From Planotetraspora mira (GTDB lineage: Bacteria > Actinomycetota > Actinomycetes > Streptosporangiales > Streptosporangiaceae), in contig NZ_BOOO01000013.1 in assembly GCF_016863275.1 (NCBI RefSeq), positions 369,321 through 433,320 of the forward strand: a stretch of DNA of 64,000 bases, given 5' to 3'. Positions 37,942 through 45,618 of the stretch are shown one piece after another (the first letter of the stretch is position 1; each line of letters begins with the position of its first letter). The notes below the pieces were generated by a model, which saw only the letters and a list, made by a program, of their open reading frames with translations, was not told the origin of the DNA and did no database searches. The position numbers and the translations under genes were made by a program.

Positions 37942-38904
37942 GTGGAAGGCAGAGAAGGGATCAGGCTCCGCGTCCTCATGGAGCCCCGGCACGGAGCCCG
38001 TTACGAGGACATCCTGGCGCTGGCGCTGGCCACCGAGCGGGCCGGGTTCGACGGGTTCTTCCGCTCGGACCATCTGCTCGGCGTCGACCCGGACGACCCG
38101 GCCTATCGGCCCACCGACTGCTGGACGACGCTCGGCGGGCTGGCCAGGGACACCGAGCGGATACGGCTCGGCGCGCTGATGAGCGCGGCGACGTTCCGGG
38201 CCCCCGGCCTGCTGGCGACCGTCGTCGCGTCCGTCGACGAGATGAGCGGCGGCCGTGTCGAATTCGGCGTCGGCACCGGCTGGTTCGCCCGGGAGCACGC
38301 CGCGTTCGGGTTCCCGTTCCCGGACACGGGCGAACGGTTCGACCGGCTCGAGGAACAGTTGGAGATCATCACCGGGTTGTGGCGTACACCCTTGGGAGAC
38401 GAGCAGGGATTCTCCTTCGAGGGAGTCCACTACCGCATCGAGGCCAACCGCACCCCGCCGCGGCCCTTCCAGTCGCCGCACCCGCCGATCCTGATCGGCG
38501 GCACCGGGCCGAAGCGGACTCCGGCCATCGCGGCCAGGTACGCGTCCGAGTTCAACGCGGGTCTGGGCGGCGACCTGCGTGAGCAGATGGCGACCTTCAC
38601 CCGGGCCTGCGAGGAGATCGGCAGAGACCCGGGCGAGCCGCGGCGGTCGGCGTGTGTGCCCGTCGCCTGCGGGTCGACGCCCGCCGAGGTGGAGCGCCGG
38701 GCCGAGGGCATCGCGCCGTTCTTCCGCGGCGTCGCGGCGATCGGCTCTCCGGACCAGGTCGCCGAACACCTCGCGGGTCTGGGGGAGATCGGGTTCGACA
38801 CGGTCTACCTGTTCATCTTCGACATCCACGACCTGGACCACATCGCCCAGATCGGCGCCGAGGTCCTGCCGCACCTCACGGCGACGAAGGTCGCGGGCCC
38901 GTGA
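37942..38904 (+). CDS. LLM-class F420-dependent oxidoreductase
   Basis: The 320-residue luciferase-like TIM barrel has ERAGFDGFFRSDHLL near residue 31, RIRLGALMSAATFRAPGLLA, GGRVEFGVGTGWFAREHAAF and HPPILIGGTGPKRTPAIAAR. This pattern fits F420-dependent subgroup proteins of actinobacteria. These reduce or oxidise C=C or C=O bonds using F420. Substrate is unknown; proximity to cholesterol oxidase makes a steroid a possibility only. GTG start with GGTGGAG 7 bp upstream. Its 3' end overlaps the convergent glycosidase gene by 29 bp. Confidence 0.8.
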   Translation: MEGREGIRLRVLMEPRHGARYEDILALALATERAGFDGFFRSDHLLGVDPDDPAYRPTDCWTTLGGLARDTERIRLGALMSAATFRAPGLLATVVASVDEMSGGRVEFGVGTGWFAREHAAFGFPFPDTGERFDRLEEQLEIITGLWRTPLGDEQGFSFEGVHYRIEANRTPPRPFQSPHPPILIGGTGPKRTPAIAARYASEFNAGLGGDLREQMATFTRACEEIGRDPGEPRRSACVPVACGSTPAEVERRAEGIAPFFRGVAAIGSPDQVAEHLAGLGEIGFDTVYLFIFDIHDLDHIAQIGAEVLPHLTATKVAGP

Positions 38905-41900
38905 GCCGCACCTGAGCCGAGGAACGCAGGCGGACGGGGCCGAACAGACCTGTCACCCGCTGGCCGGGGAAGACGAAGTGGGTGGGGCTCACGGCTGAGA
39001 GGTACGGCGCCAGCGTGCCGAGCACCAGGATCTCCACCTCGTTCTCCCCTTCGGCGAGATCGAGGTCGAAGACGTACGGCGAGCACACCCGGATCCCCGC
39101 CAGCCTCCCGTTGAGGATCACCTCCGCCGTGCCGCGCACCCGGCCGAGGTCGAGCACGGCGGGGCCGCCGGGCGTCCCCTCGACGGCGACACCGGTCCGG
39201 TAGCGGACGCCGCCGCTGTACTCCGCCAGCCCCTGCCCCTGCCAGTCGCCGAGCCGGATCGTCGCCGGACGGCAGGTGAAGCGGATCGGTCCCGTCAGCG
39301 CCGCGCCGCCCTGGAATCCGGGTTCGCCCACGACCCGGAGTTCCACGCGGGCCGCCGGGCCGTCCAGCGCGACGACCGGGCCCTCGCCCAGGATGACGTC
39401 GCCACTGTGCACGGTGACACGGCCGTGCGCGGGGACCTCCATCGCGACGGCGCCGGGAGGTACGTCCACCCAGAGCCGCTCGACCCGCTCCTCGTCGGCG
39501 CCGGGAACGGCGAGGACCGCGGGCAGCGCCGTCGCGCCGGATTCGATCCAGCCCGCTCCGGGAAGCGGATGCGGGCGCCTGTGCAGGTGCAGCGAGGCGG
39601 GATCGCCGTGTTGCCGCCGTCGCACCCGGGCCTTCCAGCCCGGCCCCGAGACCGCGAGGCCGTCGACCAGCACGGCTCCCTCCGATTCGACGGACACCGA
39701 GTTGGGGCCGGGGCGCAGCAGTTGGGCGACGTCGTAGCGGCGCACGCGGGGGATCTCCGCCTCGGCGTAGGGGTCGAAGCCGCCCTGCCGGCCGGCCTCC
39801 GCACCGTTGACCCGGACCACGCACGGAGCCATCGAGGCGACCTGGAGCGGCTCGTACGGAGGTTCCGCGACGTGGACGACGGTCTCCATCACCGAGCCGG
39901 TGATCCACTCGGGGCGTCGTGCCGCGGCGGCGTCCCGCACCAGGGAGACGTGCGCACGCAGCGTCAGGTCCTCCTCCGGGGCGAGCCTCAGCAGCAGCAG
40001 GTGGCGGCCGGGTTCCACCGGCGTCCGTCCGACGGCGAGATAGCCGGCGTCGTCGAGCGGCGTCTCCTCATCGTCGATCCAGGCCGTCTTCGCGGCGGCG
40101 GCGCCCACGACCAGCGTCCCCTCCTCCGGCACGTCCAGGAGGGTGCGAACCCACGTGACCTCGCCCGCGGCCACGGCGCCGAAGTCCAGGAACTCCTCCG
40201 GCACGTGACCCTTCGGCCCGAGGGTGTCCCGGTGGACGGGGTCGTGGTCGATGCCGCGCGCGGTGGAGTAGACGGCGGGCCGCCAGCCCTCGTGCACGGG
40301 CGGCGGCACGGACGCGGGGACCGTGCACCACAGGGCGTGCGGCCCGAATGTGGCCCGGACCGCCGCGCCGTCCGCGTCCTGCAGCGTCCAGCGTTCGAGC
40401 TCGGCGTCCTGACCGGCGCGGCCGAAGTCCCCCCAGGTGTCGTCGAGGGTGGGGACGAGCTCCATCTCCCAGACGTCGCCCAGATCGAGTTCACGCGGGT
40501 GCACCGGCGCCGGAGGGTCCGCGGGGACGTCGTCGCCGGTGAACAGCAGCAGCGCCGCAGGCCCGTCGTCGAACGGCACGACCACCTCGACGGCGTCGCC
40601 GGTCCTCGTGTACGGCAGAGCCCGCATCCGCCCGCTGAAGGGGCCCACCAGCATGGGCGTGCCGCGGACGCCCCTGACCGTGATCCGCATCTCGGGGACG
40701 TACCGGCCGGGGTCGAAGTCGTAGCCGACGTCCAGCCAGCCCAGCTCCACACCGCGTTCGCCGGGGCTGCCGACACTCACGTCGCTCGCCCTCGGGAAGG
40801 CCGCGGTGAGGAAGACCACCGTGGTGCCCTCCACCTCACGGACGAGGGGAGGCACAGGCGCCTCGACGCGCGGGACGTACCCGTCGAGAGCCTCGCCCAG
40901 GAGGTCGGGGGTGGGGACGAACCTCGCCTGACCGGCGGCGAACCGGTCGCGCAGGCGGGCGACCGGACCGTCCGGCGAGGTGGGCTCGGGAAGGGCGCCG
41001 ACGGCGACGAGCCGGCCGCCGGCCTCCGCGAACGCGTCGAGACGTTCGGCGGTCCGCTCGTCCAGCACGGTGCAGGCGGGAAGGACGATCACCTGGTAGG
41101 CCTCGGTGGAGACCGTCAGCCTGCCGTCCACGACCGACGCGCGCCACACCGACTCGTCGTCGATCGCGTCGGCGTCGAGGCACAGCCGGTCGAGCGCTCC
41201 GGGCACGGTCTGGAACCATGCCATGTCGCCGACCAGCTCGCGGTACACCCGCTGGGCCCGCGCGGCGTCCTCCGACGCCGACAGCGAGCCCGGCGCGACC
41301 CCCGCCTGGGAGGTGCCGGTGGGGAACAACACCGCGATGTCGCAGAGGTGGCGGCCCAGGGAGAGCGCCGCGCAGAGCCGGGTGACGGCGTCGGCGAAGA
41401 CGTGGTGGTGACGCCAGTACGGCTGGCGCCAGTCGGTCGACGGCGGAGCCCATTCCCACCAGCCGGCCTTGGTCGTGTAGTAGACGGCGTGCGGGTTGTA
41501 GAGCGTGGCTCCGGCGCGCAGCCACGGCAGCAGCCAGTCGAAGGTCTCCTCCAGCGTGCCGCCCCAGCCGCTGGAGTGGAACGACTCGATCCAGGTACGC
41601 GGCCGGCCGTACAGGTGGGCGAGCGAGGAGTGCAGACGAGCGTCGCCGTGGTGGTCGGAGCCCGGCGCGCCGAACCAGCGGTGCGTGCGGGTGTAGTCGG
41701 CGTAGAGCTGGACGCCCTCGACGGGGTGCCCGGCGCGCGCGGGGTCCTGCTGGTCGCAGCCGTGCAGCAGGCCATGCTTGTCGTGCCACTCGGCGAGCGG
41801 CCGGAAGAACGCCTCCTCCGCGAGCTCGGCCCGGGTGCGGTGGTAGTCGCGCCAGACGGGCGACCCTTCCCCGTGGCCCGCCGCGGCCCGGCCTTCCGGG

Positions 41901-42484
41901 AATCGGGGGAACTCGTAGCCCCTCCGGGTCGCGAACTCCTCGGCGAACGAGTCCGACCAGGTGGGCACCGAGGGCAGCTCGTCCTGGAAGGACCCCACGA
42001 TGACGTCGCCGAACCAGTGGCCGAGGCGGCGCTCGAACTCGCCGTGGACCCGGTCGATGAGCGTGGCGCAGGCCTCCGGCGACAGGTAGTCGAAGCCGCG
42101 GCGGGACACTCCGCCGTCAGCGCCCAGCCACTGCCCGGCGAAGGAGGGGCTCTCCTGGACCAGCCGCGCCTGGATGTCGGCGCCGGAGAAGCCGAGCTGG
42201 TCGTAGAACCACAGCGAGACGCCGAGTTCGGCCGCGTCGGCGCAGACGCCGCCGAGCAACTCCCACCACTCCTCGGAGAAGAAGGGCGGGTCGTCGGCGT
42301 CCGAGCCGAACAGCGGCCCCGACGGCGCGAGGTTGAGGATGACCAGGTTGTGCACTCCGCCGGAGGTCAGCCGTTCCATCTGCCAGCGGAGCCGGTCACG
42401 CCGCAGCGGCTCCCCGCTCCACCACCAGATGGCGGCGGGGGAGTGGCTGCGCGGCGGGTGCCGCAACACGTCGAAGAGGTTCAT
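38876..42484 (-). CDS. Large GH106-like glycoside hydrolase (putative alpha-L-rhamnosidase)
   Basis: The 1202-residue protein begins without a signal peptide: AAIWWWSGEPLRRD near residue 17, then a TIM-barrel-like region with WFYDQLGFSG, GSFQDELPSVPTWSDSF and TWIESFHSSGWGG. A glutamine-amidotransferase-like subdomain (VLPACTVLDERTAERL near 465) and beta-sandwich modules fill the C-terminal half, ending in GRLAGIRVCSPYVFDLDLAE. This order matches GH106-type rhamnosidases. It is the last gene of the GH78-ABC operon, and its ATG overlaps the permease stop. Lacking a signal, it would act on imported glycosides. Family assignment is by architecture, so moderate. Confidence 0.72.
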   Translation of the reverse strand: MNLFDVLRHPPRSHSPAAIWWWSGEPLRRDRLRWQMERLTSGGVHNLVILNLAPSGPLFGSDADDPPFFSEEWWELLGGVCADAAELGVSLWFYDQLGFSGADIQARLVQESPSFAGQWLGADGGVSRRGFDYLSPEACATLIDRVHGEFERRLGHWFGDVIVGSFQDELPSVPTWSDSFAEEFATRRGYEFPRFPEGRAAAGHGEGSPVWRDYHRTRAELAEEAFFRPLAEWHDKHGLLHGCDQQDPARAGHPVEGVQLYADYTRTHRWFGAPGSDHHGDARLHSSLAHLYGRPRTWIESFHSSGWGGTLEETFDWLLPWLRAGATLYNPHAVYYTTKAGWWEWAPPSTDWRQPYWRHHHVFADAVTRLCAALSLGRHLCDIAVLFPTGTSQAGVAPGSLSASEDAARAQRVYRELVGDMAWFQTVPGALDRLCLDADAIDDESVWRASVVDGRLTVSTEAYQVIVLPACTVLDERTAERLDAFAEAGGRLVAVGALPEPTSPDGPVARLRDRFAAGQARFVPTPDLLGEALDGYVPRVEAPVPPLVREVEGTTVVFLTAAFPRASDVSVGSPGERGVELGWLDVGYDFDPGRYVPEMRITVRGVRGTPMLVGPFSGRMRALPYTRTGDAVEVVVPFDDGPAALLLFTGDDVPADPPAPVHPRELDLGDVWEMELVPTLDDTWGDFGRAGQDAELERWTLQDADGAAVRATFGPHALWCTVPASVPPPVHEGWRPAVYSTARGIDHDPVHRDTLGPKGHVPEEFLDFGAVAAGEVTWVRTLLDVPEEGTLVVGAAAAKTAWIDDEETPLDDAGYLAVGRTPVEPGRHLLLLRLAPEEDLTLRAHVSLVRDAAAARRPEWITGSVMETVVHVAEPPYEPLQVASMAPCVVRVNGAEAGRQGGFDPYAEAEIPRVRRYDVAQLLRPGPNSVSVESEGAVLVDGLAVSGPGWKARVRRRQHGDPASLHLHRRPHPLPGAGWIESGATALPAVLAVPGADEERVERLWVDVPPGAVAMEVPAHGRVTVHSGDVILGEGPVVALDGPAARVELRVVGEPGFQGGAALTGPIRFTCRPATIRLGDWQGQGLAEYSGGVRYRTGVAVEGTPGGPAVLDLGRVRGTAEVILNGRLAGIRVCSPYVFDLDLAEGENEVEILVLGTLAPYLSAVSPTHFVFPGQRVTGLFGPVRLRSSAQVRLTGPRPSSP

Positions 42485-43296
42485 CCCTTGAGTCCGCTCG
42501 AGAAGCCTTTGATCACGTAACGCTGGAGCAGCAGGAAGACCACCACGATCGGCAGCGCGGCGAGGACCAGGCCCGCGAAGACCAGGCCGTAGTCGGACAC
42601 GTACTGGCCGACGAAGCTGAAGATGCTCACGGGCACGGTCTCGAACCCCGAGCCGCCGAGGTACAGCAGTGGCGTGAAGAAGTCGTTCCAGATGAACACG
42701 GCGTTGAGGATCAGGACGGTGCCGGTGATGGGGCGCAGCAGCGGGAAGACGACCTTGGTGAAGGCCGTCAGGTGCGAGGCGCCGTCGATCTGGGCGGCAC
42801 TGGCGTACTCACGGGGCAGCGCCCGGATGAACCCGGTGTAGAGGAACACCGTGAAGGGCAGTTGCACGCCCGTGTAGAACACGATCATGCCGAGGTGGGT
42901 GCCGATCAGGCCGAGGTCGGTGATCAGCCGGTAGAGCGGGATCATGCCGAGCTGGAACGGCAGGACGATGCCCAGCAGGAACAGGATGTACAGCCCGTAG
43001 CCCAGGCGGGACCGGACTCGAGCCAGGAAGTAGGCGGCGAACGACCCGAGGGCGATCAGCGCCACCAGGCTGACGACGGTGATCACCGTGCTGTTGATCA
43101 GCGACGGGCCGAGCGCGGCCGACGACCACGCCGAGGCGAAGTTGTCCAGAGTCGGCGACGACGGGACCGCGAGCGGCGACTCGGCGATCTGGTCAGGGCT
43201 CTTCAGCGACAACGTGACCAGCGCGTAGACGGGGAAGAGGAACGCCACCGCCACCGCGATCATGACGATCTCCAGGAGGAAGGTCCGTGCCTTCAC
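42481..43296 (-). CDS. Sugar ABC transporter permease (MalG type)
   Basis: The 271-residue inner-membrane protein has six predicted helices and the EAA loop EYASAAQIDGASHLTAFTKV at about residue 180. It pairs with the MalF-type permease encoded upstream, whose stop overlaps its GTG start. CUT1-family permeases import oligosaccharides or glycosides. No ATPase gene is in the operon, so a shared MsiK-type ATPase is likely. Its stop overlaps the GH106-like start by 4 bp. Confidence 0.9.
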   Translation of the reverse strand: MKARTFLLEIVMIAVAVAFLFPVYALVTLSLKSPDQIAESPLAVPSSPTLDNFASAWSSAALGPSLINSTVITVVSLVALIALGSFAAYFLARVRSRLGYGLYILFLLGIVLPFQLGMIPLYRLITDLGLIGTHLGMIVFYTGVQLPFTVFLYTGFIRALPREYASAAQIDGASHLTAFTKVVFPLLRPITGTVLILNAVFIWNDFFTPLLYLGGSGFETVPVSIFSFVGQYVSDYGLVFAGLVLAALPIVVVFLLLQRYVIKGFSSGLKG

Positions 43297-44216
43297 TGGG
43301 ACACCTCCCGGGAACGCAGGTAGTAGATCTGGACGAACGACACCGCGGCCACGAACAGGGCGAGCACGAGGGCGATCGCCGTGCTGTAGCCGAACTTGCC
43401 GTAGACGAAGGCCTGCTTGTACAGGACCGTCGAGAGGGTCTCGGTGGCGTAGCCGGGGCCGCCGTTGGTCGCCGCGAAGACCTGGTCGAACAGCTTCAGC
43501 CCGCCGATGGTCGACAACATCAGGTTGATGGTCACCGCCGGGGCGAGCAGGGGCCAGGTGACGTACCTGAAGCGCTGCAAGGTGCCCGCTCCGTCGATCA
43601 TCGCGGCCTCGTGCAGTTCCCTGGGCACGCCTTCCAGCCCGGCCAGGAAGATGACCATGGAATATCCGGCGTACTGCCACACGACCATGCCGGCGATGGA
43701 CCACAACGCGACCGACGGGTCGCCGAGCCAGTCCACATGCAGGCCGAACAGGCCGTTGAGCCCGGCGGAGGGGTCGGGGTTGTAGATGTACTTCCACAGG
43801 AAGGCCACCATGACCGGGCTCACGACCACGGGCGAGAAGAAGACCACCCGGAGCAGCGCCCTGCTCTTGATCTTGGTGTTGACGCCCAGCGCGAGGAGCA
43901 GGCCCACGACGTTCTGCACGACGACGACGGCCACGGTGAGCAACAGGGTGTTGCCGAGCGAGCCGAGCGCCTGGTCGTCGTGCAGGATCGCGCTGAAGTT
44001 CGACAGGCCGACGAACGACATGTCCCCGCCGATGCCGCTCCAGTCGGTGAAGGCGTAGACGACCCCGGCGATGCTCGGGTAGAGCACCACGACCGCGTAG
44101 ACGAGCAGTGCCGGGGCGGCGAACAGCCATGGCGGGGTCATTGCGCCGAAACGGCGCCTTCCGGGCTTCGCCGCCGGGGCGGCGGACGTCCCGGCCTGTT
44201 TGGTGATGACGCTCAC
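43293..44216 (-). CDS. Sugar ABC transporter permease (MalF type)
   Basis: The 307-residue permease has a short cytoplasmic N-terminus (KPGRRRFG) and six helices starting PPWLFAAPALLVYAVVVLYP. The EAA loop ELHEAAMIDGAGTLQRFRYV sits near residue 205. It starts at GTG with GAGGAGGAG just upstream. The gene follows the solute-binding protein by 85 bp. It forms the membrane channel with the MalG partner. Confidence 0.9.
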   Translation of the reverse strand: MSVITKQAGTSAAPAAKPGRRRFGAMTPPWLFAAPALLVYAVVVLYPSIAGVVYAFTDWSGIGGDMSFVGLSNFSAILHDDQALGSLGNTLLLTVAVVVVQNVVGLLLALGVNTKIKSRALLRVVFFSPVVVSPVMVAFLWKYIYNPDPSAGLNGLFGLHVDWLGDPSVALWSIAGMVVWQYAGYSMVIFLAGLEGVPRELHEAAMIDGAGTLQRFRYVTWPLLAPAVTINLMLSTIGGLKLFDQVFAATNGGPGYATETLSTVLYKQAFVYGKFGYSTAIALVLALFVAAVSFVQIYYLRSREVSQ

Positions 44217-44301
44217 CGCTCCTCCTCGCCCGGCGCCCCGGCCGCCCGCGGGGGGCGGCCGGGGCGGGCATCGCCCTCGCCGTGCCTGATCGCTCGTTCA
44301 C

Positions 44302-45618
44302 TCACTTGGCGTAGGCCTCGTCCATCTTCTTCAGTGCGCCGTCGATGTCGATCTTTCCGGCGAGCAGGTCCTGGATCACCGCGAAGTGGGTGGGCTGCAC
44401 CTCGGCGTTGGGCCACCGCTGGTCCATGAACGGCACCGCCCGGTCCTTGGTGAGCGGCAGGAACGACTCGAGCGCCGGGTCGATGGTGGAGCCGGCGTCC
44501 TGGGTCAGCGGGATCGCCGCGATGGCCTTGGCCCACCGGTTGATGTTCTCCTGCTTGCCGAGGAAGTCGATGAAGGCCTTGGCCTCCTCGACGTTCTTCG
44601 ACTTCGCGCTGGCGCCGAGGCCGACCACCACACCGGCGGGGATCCAGACCTGGGCGGGGTCGTCCGCGCCGGGCAGGGGGAACATCGACAGGTCGTCGGG
44701 CGTCGTGGCCGCGTCGCGGAAGGCCTGCAGCACGGCCGACACCTGGATGGCCATGCCCGCCTTGCCGGTCGCCACCATGGATGTCTGCTGCTCGTAGGTC
44801 GTCCCGTTCGGCTTGTCGTTGAAATACCCCCGCTTCTGCAGTTCCAGGTACATCTCCATGGCGTCGCGCCAGCCCGACTGGGCGAAGCTGGTCTGCCCGG
44901 CCGCCTGCTTGTCGTCGAAGGTCGGGTCCTTGGCGTACACGGTGGAGGGCACGAGCGCATAGGTGATCAACTGGGTGACCCAGGGGGTCTGCGCGCCGAG
45001 CGCGATCGGGGTCACGCCCGACTTCTTGATCTTCTCGCAGACGTCGAGGAACTCGGTCCACGTGGTGGGCGGCTGGTCGACCCCCGCCTTCTCGAAGACC
45101 TTCTTGTTGTAGATGGCGCCGATGACCGAGGATCCGGCCGAGTAGATGTAGGTCTTGCCCTGGAGCTGGAAAGCGGGCTTGAATCCGGTCGGGATGGTGG
45201 TCGTCCACGCCTGGGAGGACAGGTCGGCCAGCAGGCCGGCTCCGGCGATCTGCGCCATGGACATCGCGCTGCCGTTGCCGGGATACACCACATGCAGGTC
45301 GGGGGCGTTGCCCGCGCCGAGCTGGGTGCGGAGCGAGGTCTGCACCTGGTCGGTCGGCGCGTACGACGTCGCGATCGACACCCCCGCCTTGGCCTGCCGG
45401 TACGCGGCGACCAGGTCCTCCATGGGGACCTTCTCGTCGGCCACGCCCACGAACTTCAGATCGACGGACGCACCGGCACCGGCGCCCGACGTGCCTCCCG
45501 TCGACGGCCGGGTCGAGCAGGCCGTCAGCAGCGCGGCCGTCGCCGCGCCGCCCATCAGGCGGAAGAACTGGGAACGGCTGATCCTGGCTTCGATCAGCCG
45601 GTCGGTCTCACGGGTCAT
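44302..45618 (-). CDS. Sugar ABC transporter solute-binding lipoprotein
   Basis: The 438-residue binding protein has a hydrophobic lipoprotein signal with lipobox LLTAC (Cys34), and a preceding Tat-like RISRSQFFRLMG. The mature part is a type 1 extracellular solute-binding fold, with APDLHVVYPGNGSAMSMAQI and IPAGVVVGLGASAKSKNVEE. It would capture the glycoside or sugar released outside by, or imported for, the rhamnosidases. Its ATG overlaps the GH78 stop, so the order is GH78, binding protein, MalF, MalG, GH106. Confidence 0.9.
   Translation of the reverse strand: MTRETDRLIEARISRSQFFRLMGGAATAALLTACSTRPSTGGTSGAGAGASVDLKFVGVADEKVPMEDLVAAYRQAKAGVSIATSYAPTDQVQTSLRTQLGAGNAPDLHVVYPGNGSAMSMAQIAGAGLLADLSSQAWTTTIPTGFKPAFQLQGKTYIYSAGSSVIGAIYNKKVFEKAGVDQPPTTWTEFLDVCEKIKKSGVTPIALGAQTPWVTQLITYALVPSTVYAKDPTFDDKQAAGQTSFAQSGWRDAMEMYLELQKRGYFNDKPNGTTYEQQTSMVATGKAGMAIQVSAVLQAFRDAATTPDDLSMFPLPGADDPAQVWIPAGVVVGLGASAKSKNVEEAKAFIDFLGKQENINRWAKAIAAIPLTQDAGSTIDPALESFLPLTKDRAVPFMDQRWPNAEVQPTHFAVIQDLLAGKIDIDGALKKMDEAYAK

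Noticed and set aside
39407..42520. A long open frame opposite the GH106-like gene
   Set aside because: Low-complexity composition with no domains; the leftward frame has clear glycosidase motifs and operon coupling.
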